NCBI GenBank assembly: GCA_004555635.1
Contig: SFHN01000068.1
Span: forward strand, 1 to 6,826
DNA: 6,826 bases
Direction of reading: 5' to 3'
DNA from: [Eubacterium] saphenum
GTDB taxonomy: Bacteria > Bacillota > Clostridia > Oscillospirales > Ruminococcaceae
Shown here: piece after piece, positions 1-6,088 of the stretch
Layout: the number at the start of each line of letters is the position of its first letter
Position numbering within the stretch: the first letter of the stretch is position 1
Made by a program: the position numbers and the translations under genes
Notes under the pieces: generated by a model
Database searches by the model: none
Told to the model about the DNA's origin: nothing
The model's input: only the letters and a program-made list of their open reading frames with translations

Positions 1-304
1 ACAGCTTGCCCTTGTCGAACAGGATAATCGGCTTTCCGTTGACGATTTTCCGCAGCCGGGTTGACTTTCCCGTGAGAACGGATACTGCGAAAGCAATCAT
101 CGCGTAAATCAGCATTGCGATAAGCGTTCTTTCGGGATTTTCAATCTCCGTTGCAAACTCTGCGGCGATTGAGCCTATCGAAATTCCGATAATGTAATCG
201 AACATACTCATCTGTTAAATCTGCTTGTTTCCCATAAGCTTTGTCAGCAAAAACAGCGTAATAACGCTTGCTAATGCTGTAAGAGAAACCTTTAGAATGT
301 CCAT
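1..304 (-). pseudogene. DUF421/YetF-like membrane protein, 5' part, with in-frame stop after codon 29 (runs off left edge)
   Basis: The ATG at 304-302 follows an AGGAG at 313-317 with good spacing. It opens a frame beginning MDILKVSLTALASVITLFLL, a first membrane helix, then TKLMGNKQI, then TAA at 217-215. The same frame continues without another stop to the window edge: QMSMFDYIIGISIGSIAAEF, a third hydrophobic stretch at about residues 60-78, then a basic cytoplasmic-looking part with RLRKIVNGKPIIL. The order of helix 1, KLMGxKQ(I/M)xQ(M/L)S, FDYIIGIxIGSIAAE, helix 3 and NGKPxIL is typical of DUF421/YetF proteins. These are small inner-membrane proteins of poorly defined function, some linked to spore or stress physiology. 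The family normally has Ser or Gly where TAA stands, so a Ser TCA to TAA change is the simplest reading. An ATG at 211-209 lies 3 bases past the stop and could allow reinitiation, but it would drop helix 1. The family call is firm; whether the gene is truly dead is uncertain. Confidence 0.82.
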
Positions 305-464
305 TTTCTTCACTCCTTTTTGGTTATTCTGTAAAGAAAAGCGAGAAATATACTCCGTTTTGAAAAACAATGATTTTTTCGGCTTTGTTTTTATGCCATT
401 TATTTACCGAAAAATTATGAGTTTTTTCAGAAAAGGGCTTGACAAACAGTAACAGGTTTATCGG

Positions 465-510
465 TACGAAAAATAGTCCGAGAAACCTGCGCGGTTTTCT
501 CGGACTTTAC
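465..510 (-). terminator. Rho-independent terminator of the nadA-HAD operon
   Basis: AGTCCGAGAAACC at 475-487 pairs with GGTTTTCTCGGACT at 493-506, a stem of about 13 bp with one bulged T and a 5-base loop. Read on the minus strand, the stem is followed by TATTTTTCG, a suitable U tract. It lies about 38 bases past the HAD stop and ends the leftward operon before the DUF421 gene. On the plus strand the tail is TTTACTTTTAT, so weak bidirectional action is possible, but no plus-strand gene ends here. Confidence 0.8.
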
Positions 511-543
511 TTTTATATGCGGCTTTTCTCTGCTGTTTTTTCG

Positions 544-1185
544 TTACTTGCCTAATATCTCGTCTGCGGCGGCAGGGATTTCTCCGAAGCTAAGAACCTG
601 CGGCGTATCGCGGTTTACCGTGCCGAAGCCGTATGCCGCATGGATAAACGCAGCGCCTGCTTCGTCTGAAGCGTCAAGGTCGCCCTGCGTGTCGCCGATA
701 TACACCGCGCGCGAAACGCCGTTTCTCTCCATAACAAGCTTTATGTTCGCAGCCTTGCCCTGTCCCGTTCTTCCCGGGCACTCAAAATCCTCAAAAAGAT
801 AGCCCAGCCCGTAGAACCCGAGAAATGTTTCGATATACCCTGCCTGACAGTTGCTGACGATGTACAGGCTGTACCGCTCACGGAGTTTTTCGAGCGTACT
901 TGTAACATCGGGATACAGCACTCCGCCGTGCTTCGCGAGGTATGCGTTCTCATTGTCGCAGGCGGCGTTCATAATCTCCATACGCTTTTCGCTTCCTATA
1001 TCAGGGAACATAAGCGCTGCTATATCGTCAAGCGTCTTACCCATATAGCCGTGAAGTTCGGGAACGGTTATCGTTTTGTGAAGCTGCGGAATACGGCTCG
1101 AAAACACCTCGTTCCACGCCCTGCAGACATTTTCCGCGCTGTCCCACAGCGTTCCGTCAAGGTCGAAAAATACGCCCTTTTTCAT
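544..1185 (-). CDS. HAD superfamily hydrolase, phosphoglycolate phosphatase-like (subfamily IA)
   Basis: This 213-residue soluble protein has all four HAD motifs. Motif I is DLDGT at 8-12, with nucleophile D8 and acid/base D10. Motif II is S111-N112 in IVSN. Motif III is K144. Motif IV is GDTQGD at 164-169, with Mg-binding D165 and D169. A helical cap lies between motifs I and II (about residues 15-95), as in subfamily IA phosphatases such as Gph and PgmB. The length is normal. The family cleaves small phosphomonoesters through an aspartyl-phosphate; the substrate cannot be read from the sequence. Its ATG at 1185-1183 overlaps the nadA stop by one base (TGATG) and has only a weak ribosome binding site of its own, so translation is probably coupled to nadA. 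That suggests, but does not prove, a role near NAD or nucleotide metabolism, such as a nucleotidase. The stop is TAA at 546-544, followed by the terminator. Confidence 0.93.
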   Translation of the reverse strand: MKKGVFFDLDGTLWDSAENVCRAWNEVFSSRIPQLHKTITVPELHGYMGKTLDDIAALMFPDIGSEKRMEIMNAACDNENAYLAKHGGVLYPDVTSTLEKLRERYSLYIVSNCQAGYIETFLGFYGLGYLFEDFECPGRTGQGKAANIKLVMERNGVSRAVYIGDTQGDLDASDEAGAAFIHAAYGFGTVNRDTPQVLSFGEIPAAADEILGK

Positions 1186-2102
1186 CAGCCGCCCAGCCTT
1201 ATCATCTCGTCAATGCAGCGGCGCGCAGCGCTTGCGGTTTCGGGGTCGAATGTAATCTCCTCGCCGCCTTTGCCGTTTATCGCATTAAGCACGTCAACAA
1301 GCGTTGTCAGCTTCATATCCGCGCAGATTAGGTTCTTTGAAAGGTTTATGAACTTCTTCTCTGGCATTTCGTAGCTAAGCTGACAGCCAATGCTGTTTTC
1401 CGTTCCGATGATGAAGCGCTCGGCATCGGACTTTCTCGCGTAGTTAATAATCCCTGCGGTTGAGCCGATGGAATCAGCACCCTCGCAGACCTCTGCGGGA
1501 CATTCGGGGTGAACCAGAAGCTTTGCGTCGGGCAGCTTTTCGCGCGCCGCCGCAACGTCCGCCGCGGTCATTTTGCTGTGTACGGGGCAGCCGCCGTTCC
1601 AGCACACGATATTCTTGTCGGGGCAGGCTTTTTTTACAAAGCTGCCGAGGTTGATGTCGGGGATAAAGAGAATGTTTTGCTGTTTCAGCCCGCTGACGAT
1701 TTCCACCGCGGAGGACGAAGTCACGCAGACATCGGTCACGCATTTCAGCGCCGCTGTCGTGTTTATGTAGCTTACAACGTAGTAGTCGGGGTGGTCTTTC
1801 TTGAACTCCCGTACATCATCGGGGGTAAACTGCTCCGCCATCGGGCAGCCCGCCTCGGGATTGGCAAGCAGAACGCGCCTGTTGGGGGAGAGGAGCTTTG
1901 CGGTTTCCGCCATAAAGCGCACGCCGCACATCAGAATAGTGCTGTTATGGCACTTCTGAGCCTCGACGGACAGCTTGAAGCTGTCGCCAACGATATCGGC
2001 AATCTCGCAAATTTCGCGCGACTGATAGCTGTGCGCGAGAATGCACACGTCGTGTTCCTTTTTAGCTTTTATTATCGTATTCTGAAGCTGTTCTATTGTC
2101 AT
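1185..2102 (-). CDS. nadA: Quinolinate synthase NadA
   Basis: NadA condenses iminoaspartate with dihydroxyacetone phosphate to give quinolinate, the second step of de novo NAD synthesis from aspartate, using a [4Fe-4S] cluster. The 305-residue product has the expected landmarks: AHSYQ at 23-27, IADIVGDSF at 34-42, CGVRFMAETAKLLSP at 59-73, NGGCPVH at 169-175, HPECP at 198-202, GST at 213-215, GTE at 233-235 and CADMKLTTL at 260-268. By family position C59, C172 and C260 are the cluster ligands, and H24, Y26, H198 and E200 are active-site residues. The ATG at 2102 is chosen because AGGAG at 2112-2116 sits 9 bases upstream; a TTG 13 codons earlier (2141) would place that site inside the gene. 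The gene is first in a two-gene operon with the HAD phosphatase. nadB and nadC, its usual partners, are absent from this window. Transcription starts from a strong promoter at 2163-2191. Confidence 0.97.
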   Translation of the reverse strand: MTIEQLQNTIIKAKKEHDVCILAHSYQSREICEIADIVGDSFKLSVEAQKCHNSTILMCGVRFMAETAKLLSPNRRVLLANPEAGCPMAEQFTPDDVREFKKDHPDYYVVSYINTTAALKCVTDVCVTSSSAVEIVSGLKQQNILFIPDINLGSFVKKACPDKNIVCWNGGCPVHSKMTAADVAAAREKLPDAKLLVHPECPAEVCEGADSIGSTAGIINYARKSDAERFIIGTENSIGCQLSYEMPEKKFINLSKNLICADMKLTTLVDVLNAINGKGGEEITFDPETASAARRCIDEMIRLGG

Positions 2103-2162
2103 TTCGGGTTTCTCCTTTTTCAGATGTTTCCGCTTGGGCAAAACCTACCCTTTTACTCTTGC

Positions 2163-2191
2163 ATTATAACAAAGCCCACGGAAAAAGTCAA
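2163..2191 (-). promoter_or_regulatory. nadA: Sigma-A promoter of nadA
   Basis: On the minus strand, TTGACT (2191-2186) and a perfect TATAAT (2168-2163) are separated by exactly 17 bases. The predicted start site is near 2156, giving a leader of about 54 bases before the nadA ATG. A run of eight T on the minus strand (2220-2213) lies upstream and might help as an UP-like element. I do not recognise a specific NAD-regulator operator. Confidence 0.88.
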
Positions 2192-2243
2192 GCCCGAACA
2201 AAGCTTTCACGCAAAAAAAACGGTTATGTGACCGCCTGAAAAC

Positions 2244-2284
2244 TATCGGAACAAATATGAGATAAAAATATCATATTCCCGATA
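2244..2284. repeat. AT-rich nested inverted repeat between the divergent promoters
   Basis: Three arm pairs nest around one centre: TATCGG (2244-2249) with CCGATA (2279-2284), AATAT (2254-2258) with ATATT (2273-2277), and GATA (2261-2264) with TATC (2269-2272), around a central AAAA. That gives 15 complementary base pairs in 41 bases, with small asymmetric bulges. There is no T tract or nearby gene end, so it is not an obvious terminator. Its place, about 10 bases upstream of the GH3 -35 box, fits a regulator site, but no regulator can be named. Confidence 0.45.
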
Positions 2285-2293
2285 TAATGCCAC

Positions 2294-2321
2294 TTGACTT
2301 TTCTAAACGTTATGTTATAAT
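2294..2321 (+). promoter_or_regulatory. Sigma-A promoter of the GH3-kinase operon
   Basis: TTGACT at 2294-2299 and a perfect TATAAT at 2316-2321 are 16 bases apart. The predicted start site is near 2328, giving an untranslated leader of about 140 bases. The boxes match the consensus closely, so the promoter should be strong unless repressed, which agrees with an operator-like site just downstream. Confidence 0.87.
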
Positions 2322-2366
2322 AAACTTGTACACAAAGTTGTTTCACGTTAGAAATTTCTCACATTC

Positions 2367-2380
2367 TGTAAACGATTACA
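2367..2380. promoter_or_regulatory. Catabolite-response (cre) / LacI-family operator
   Basis: TGTAAACGATTACA is a near-perfect palindrome around a central CG. It fits the cre consensus TGWNANCGNTNWCA at every fixed position. It is centred about 45 bases downstream of the predicted start site of the GH3 operon, a usual place for CcpA or a sugar-specific LacI-type repressor to block transcription. The sequence match and position are seen directly; that CcpA, rather than a dedicated LacI-family repressor, binds it is inference. Confidence 0.7.
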
Positions 2381-2469
2381 ACGGCTGTGTGTAGTAGGTT
2401 TCTTTATCTGAACAGCGCAAAGGGAGCGCATAAATTCCCGAAAAGAATATCACAAAACGGAGGGTATCT

Positions 2470-5205
2470 ATGGCAAAGCTTACACTCGATTGGAACAAAT
2501 ACCGCGAGGCCGCTCGAGAGGCGGTCGCAGAGGGCGTCGTACTGCTCGAAAACAACGGCGCGCTTCCGCTGAAAAAGGACGCCGTCGTGGCGGTTTTCGG
2601 CAGAATGCAGGACCACTATTATAAGAGCGGCACAGGCTCTGGCGGTATGGTAAACGTATCTAAGGTGTGGAATATCCCCGAGGGGCTTACAGAGTGCGGC
2701 GTTACGCTATGCTCCGAGCTGCGCGATATCTACGCCGAGTGGAAAAAGGATAACCCCGTTGACTATGGCGTAGGCTGGGGCGGCGAGCCGTGGTCGCAGG
2801 CGGAAATGCCCGTATCGGCAGAGCTTGCGGCAAGGATTGCCGAAAAGTCAACCGCTGCGCTTTGCATTATCGGCAGAACCGCGGGCGAGGAGCAGGACCA
2901 GTCGGAGCGCGGCGGCAGCTATATGCTTACCGAAACCGAGCTTTCTATGCTGAAAAACGTCCGCGCGGCGTTTTCTGAGATGACAGTCGTTCTGAACGTC
3001 GGCGGAATAATTGATATGGGCTGGGCTGATGAAATTAAGCCCGACGCGCTTATGTACGCTTGGCAGGGCGGAATGGAGGGCGGACTCGGCACGGCGGACG
3101 TCCTTACGGGACGCGTTTCCCCGAGCGGAAAGCTGCCCGATACTATCGCAAAAACCGTTGCGGATTATCCCTCGACACCCTATTTCGGTAACGCAACCCG
3201 CAACTTCTACGCCGAGGATATTTATGTCGGCTATCGCTATTTTGAAACGTTTAAGCCTGAAGCGGTGCGCTATCCGTTCGGCTTTGGATTAAGCTACACG
3301 CGCTTTGCGCTGACAACGGCTGTAAAGAACGACAAGACAAGAGTTGTTGTTGACGTTAAGGTAAAGAACATCGGAGAAGTCAGCGGCAAGGAAGTCGTTC
3401 AGGTATATGCCGAGCTTCCGCAGGGAAAACTCGGAAAGCCTTTCCGCACGCTTTGCGGCTATGCAAAGACAAACACGCTTGACCCCGGCGAGGAACAGGC
3501 GCTTACTATTTGCGTAAACCTCGAGGACTTTGCTTCCTATGACGACAGCGGCGTTACGGGTCACCGCTTCTGTTATATTCTCGAGGGCGGAACCTACGGT
3601 ATCGCCGTCGGCACCGATGTCCGCTCGGCACAGTCCGCTGCCTCGTTCTCGCTTCCCGAAACGGTTGTAAAGCAGTGTGAAACCGCGCTTGCACCTGTGC
3701 TGGCGTTTGACCGAATGGTAAACAAGGGCGGAGAACTCGCGTTTGAGCCTGCGCCGCTTTGCACAAAGGATATGGATGAGCGCCGAGCAGAGCGCCTGCC
3801 CGCAGAAATCCCGCAGACGGGCGACAAGGGCATAAAGCTTGTCGATGTAAAGAGCGGAAAGAACACAATGGACGAGTTTGTCGCGCAGATGACCGACGAG
3901 GCGCTTGCGTGCATTATCCGCGCCGAGGGAATGGGCAGCCCGAAGGTTACCGCAGGTACGGCGGCAGCGTTCGGCGGAGTGTCAAAGGAGCTTGTTTCGC
4001 TAGGAATACCCTGCGGCTGCTGCGACGATGGTCCGTCGGGTATGCGCCTTGACTGCGGAACGAAGGCTTTCTCGCTGCCGAACGGAACGCTGCTTGCTTC
4101 TACGTTCAACACCGAGCTTTTGGAGCGGCTGTATTCCTATACGGGCGTTGAGGTTGCCGCGAACAATGTCGAGTGCCTGCTGGGCCCCGGAATAAATATC
4201 CACCGTCACCCGCTTAACGGACGCAACTTCGAGTATTTCAGCGAGGACCCGTTCCTCACGGGAACTGCCGCTGCTGCTCAGCTAAAGGGACTTCACAGCG
4301 CGGGCGTAACCGGCACGATAAAGCACTTCTGCGGCAACAATCAGGAAACAGGCAGACACGTTATAGACACGGTAGCCTCCGAGCGCGCCCTCCGCGAGAT
4401 TTATCTGAAGGGCTTTGAGATTGCAATAAAGGACGGCGGAGCAACCACCGTTATGACCACCTATGGCTCGGTAAACGGGCTTTGGACAGCGGGCAGCTAC
4501 GACCTTTGTACGACAATTCTCCGCGGCGAGTGGGGCTTTGACGGTATGGTAATGACTGACTGGTGGGCTGACATAAACGAGCGCGGCAAGCCGCAGCGTC
4601 AGAACAATCTCGCTCAAATGGCGCGTGCGCAGAACGACGTGTATATGGTCTGTGCCGACAGCGAGAACAACTCCGCGGGCGACAACACGCTTGAAGAGCT
4701 GCGCGCGGGCAAGCTCACGCGCGGCGAGCTTCAGCGCTGCGCGGCGAACATCTGCCGCTTCCTGATGAAGACCCACGCAATGTCCCGCCCCGAAATCGAG
4801 ATAATAAACCGCCCGAACGACGAGGACGATTTGTCCTCCGCCGATGTAAAGTTCTACGACGTTGACGGCGAGCTTGTTATCCCGCTTTCCGACGTTGAAA
4901 CAAAGAGTGGGTCAAGCTATGTTTTCGGTCTTGATATGAAGAAAATCGGTATGTACAAGGTAACGCTGACCGCAAGCTCCGACAGCAGCCGCACCGCGCA
5001 AATTCCCGTAACGTTCTTTACAACGGGCTTTCCGGGCGCCGTGTTCACGTTTAACGGCACCGACGGCAAGTTCGTTTCGATTGAGAGAAACAGCCGCCTT
5101 TACTCGCGGTTTATCACCTGCCGCCTGTATTTCGGGCAGAGCGGGCTGAAGCTGCGCGATATCCGCTTTGAGTTTTGCGAGAGCATTAAGGACGGCGCGC
5201 CGTAA
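2470..5205 (+). CDS. Glycoside hydrolase family 3 beta-glucosidase-like enzyme with permuted domain order
   Basis: The 911-residue protein has GH3 domains in reversed order. The alpha/beta sandwich comes first (about 15-275; LLENNGALPL at 25-34, FGFGLSYT near 270-277). A fibronectin III-like domain follows (about 285-385; VKVKNIGEVSGKEVVQVY). The TIM-barrel catalytic domain comes next (about 465-770), then a beta-rich tail (about 790-911). Barrel landmarks are DDGPSGMR at 519-526, RNFEYFSEDP at 585-594, KHF at 618-620, NNQE at 623-626 and MTDWW at 695-699, with D697 as the nucleophile. The acid/base glutamate is probably E140 or E141 in GRTAGEEQD. GH3 enzymes remove terminal beta-linked sugars, often glucose, with retention; the exact sugar cannot be read. 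There is no signal peptide, so it should act in the cytoplasm on imported oligosaccharides. GGAGGG at 2459-2464 fixes the start. The same domain order is known for beta-glucosidases of Ruminococcus albus and Butyrivibrio fibrisolvens. It is the first gene of an operon with the kinase-like gene 34 bases on. Confidence 0.96.
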   Translation: MAKLTLDWNKYREAAREAVAEGVVLLENNGALPLKKDAVVAVFGRMQDHYYKSGTGSGGMVNVSKVWNIPEGLTECGVTLCSELRDIYAEWKKDNPVDYGVGWGGEPWSQAEMPVSAELAARIAEKSTAALCIIGRTAGEEQDQSERGGSYMLTETELSMLKNVRAAFSEMTVVLNVGGIIDMGWADEIKPDALMYAWQGGMEGGLGTADVLTGRVSPSGKLPDTIAKTVADYPSTPYFGNATRNFYAEDIYVGYRYFETFKPEAVRYPFGFGLSYTRFALTTAVKNDKTRVVVDVKVKNIGEVSGKEVVQVYAELPQGKLGKPFRTLCGYAKTNTLDPGEEQALTICVNLEDFASYDDSGVTGHRFCYILEGGTYGIAVGTDVRSAQSAASFSLPETVVKQCETALAPVLAFDRMVNKGGELAFEPAPLCTKDMDERRAERLPAEIPQTGDKGIKLVDVKSGKNTMDEFVAQMTDEALACIIRAEGMGSPKVTAGTAAAFGGVSKELVSLGIPCGCCDDGPSGMRLDCGTKAFSLPNGTLLASTFNTELLERLYSYTGVEVAANNVECLLGPGINIHRHPLNGRNFEYFSEDPFLTGTAAAAQLKGLHSAGVTGTIKHFCGNNQETGRHVIDTVASERALREIYLKGFEIAIKDGGATTVMTTYGSVNGLWTAGSYDLCTTILRGEWGFDGMVMTDWWADINERGKPQRQNNLAQMARAQNDVYMVCADSENNSAGDNTLEELRAGKLTRGELQRCAANICRFLMKTHAMSRPEIEIINRPNDEDDLSSADVKFYDVDGELVIPLSDVETKSGSSYVFGLDMKKIGMYKVTLTASSDSSRTAQIPVTFFTTGFPGAVFTFNGTDGKFVSIERNSRLYSRFITCRLYFGQSGLKLRDIRFEFCESIKDGAP

Positions 5206-5239
5206 AAGCCAACCTGTATTCGCTGAAAGGAGAACACGA

Positions 5240-5989
5240 GTGAACAACAGGCTTTTTATCATCGAAGGCTTACCCTGTTCGGGAAAAAGCACTGCGTCGG
5301 CTTTTGCAGCGTCGGTTTTGCAGCAGAAAGAAAAGGTCTGCTATGTTGACGAGGGCACGGGAAACCACCCTGCCGACTACGAATTTCACGCGCTTGCCCC
5401 TGCGGGGCTTCTGTCGGATAGGGAAGAGGTTGTGTCGCTTTCTCATTATTCGGGTGAGATGTTTGACAGGCTTCTGCAATATAAAATCTACGATTTTCTG
5501 CCGTGGGAAAAAGAAATGCCGCTTATGCTGGAGAAATGGCGGCAGTTTGTCCGCGGCTGCGATAAAGACACGGTATATGTGTTCAACTGCGTGCTTCTTC
5601 AAAATCCGATGTGCGAAACGATGATGAGATTTGGCTTTTCGGAGGAGGAATAGAAGTGCTACATCGAAAAAATTGCTGATATTATCCTGCCGCTTAATCC
5701 CTCGGTAATCTATCTGAAAAATGACGACATAGCCGAGTCTGTAAAAAAAGCGGCGTCGGAACGCCCCGGCTGGCTTGATGCGGTTATCGACTACCACATA
5801 AACGGCGCCTACGGAAAAAGTATCGGCGCAGCAGGCTTTGACGGTTACATAAGCTGCTTAAAAGAGCGGCAGGAGCGCGAGCTGCGGATTTTATCGGCGC
5901 TTCAAATCGAAAAATTTGTAGTAGACAATCCGCAGCGCAATTGGAACTCGGCGCAGGAAGCTATCAAAGCTTATTTAGTCGGAAAGTGA
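5240..5989 (+). pseudogene. P-loop nucleoside/small-molecule kinase-like protein, interrupted by in-frame TAG
   Basis: A GTG at 5240 follows AAAGGAG (5226-5232) with good spacing and opens a frame starting MNNRLFIIEGLPCSGKST; the Walker A motif GLPCSGKS is at 10-17. Next come YVDEGTGNHPADYEFHA (35-51), a helical part with SGEMFDRLLQYKIYDFLPW (71-89) and VFNCVLLQNPMCETMMRFGF (114-133). Codon 138 is TAG (5651-5653). The same frame then continues for 111 codons to TGA at 5987-5989: CYIEKIADIILPLNPSVIYL, ERPGWLDAVIDYH (174-186), a Lys/Arg-rich region and VVDNPQRNWN (227-236). The intact length would be 249 residues. It looks like an uncharacterised Firmicute P-loop kinase family related in fold to deoxynucleoside/thymidylate kinases; the substrate is unknown. 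The well-kept downstream half implies a very recent break, a sequence error or readthrough. No ATG/GTG/TTG with a ribosome site restarts the second half. It shares the GH3 transcript. Confidence 0.83.
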
Positions 5990-6023
5990 TACCTCAAGCC
6001 AAAAAAAACTGCCCATAAAAAGT

Positions 6024-6053
6024 CCCGAGAAGCAGATACTTCTCGGGTTTTTT
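6024..6053. terminator. Strong Rho-independent terminator between convergent genes
   Basis: CCCGAGAAG (6024-6032) pairs perfectly with CTTCTCGGG (6039-6047) across a 6-base loop and is followed by TTTTTT on the plus strand, ending the GH3-kinase transcript 35 bases past the kinase stop. On the minus strand the same stem is followed by ACTTTTTATG, so it can also terminate pduL transcription arriving from the right. Confidence 0.92.
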
Positions 6054-6088
6054 CTGTATTCATTGCGAGCGCATTATGTACGCCGAAA

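Larger units (their letters stand above)
2103..2469. promoter_or_regulatory. Divergent intergenic control region between nadA and the GH3 operon
   Basis: This 367-base stretch has no supportable gene. It holds the leftward nadA promoter (2163-2191), an AT-rich nested dyad (2244-2284), the rightward GH3 promoter (2294-2321), a CcpA/LacI-type operator (2367-2380) and a rightward leader of about 140 bases ending in the GH3 ribosome binding site (GGAGGG, 2459-2464). Two lesser dyads also lie in the leader: AACTT(N7)AAGTT at 2324-2340, close to the start site, and the perfect palindrome AGAAATTTCT at 2350-2359. I see no tRNA, T-box or riboswitch core in it. Confidence 0.75.

Noticed and set aside
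439..444. Plus-strand TTGACA as a -35 box
   Set aside because: No -10-like hexamer lies 15-19 bases downstream and no plus-strand gene follows. On the minus strand the matching TTGTCA is 20 bases from CATAAT, too far for a confident DUF421 promoter.
225..452. Plus-strand open frame of 75 codons
   Set aside because: It lies opposite the DUF421 start and its AT-rich upstream region, has no ribosome site, and its protein resembles no family.
2103..2141. Longer NadA start at TTG 2141
   Set aside because: The 13 extra codons contain the AGGAG that serves the ATG at 2102, and NadA proteins do not need a basic N-terminal extension.
2213..2234. CGGT...ACCG hairpin with an eight-T run on the minus strand as a terminator
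   Set aside because: The stem is only 4 bp and no gene ends there; the T run is more likely just AT-rich DNA upstream of the nadA promoter.
2283..2288. Second TATAAT as a -10 box for the GH3 operon
   Set aside because: No acceptable -35 lies 16-18 bases upstream, while the 2294-2321 promoter is near-perfect.
3594..4776. Long antisense open frames of 164 and 172 codons opposite the GH3 gene
   Set aside because: They are shadows of a GC-rich gene with strong codon bias, with low-complexity, non-family protein sequence and no ribosome site or promoter.
5168..5239. Earlier kinase start at TTG 5168 inside the GH3 gene
   Set aside because: It adds 24 residues before the P-loop where the family starts just ahead of Walker A; the GTG at 5240 has a clear AAAGGAG.
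5651..5653. TAG as a pyrrolysine or reassigned glutamine codon
   Set aside because: There is no pyl gene or methylamine context, and a TAA interruption elsewhere in the window points to simple mutation or error. Kept only as a low-probability alternative in the findings.
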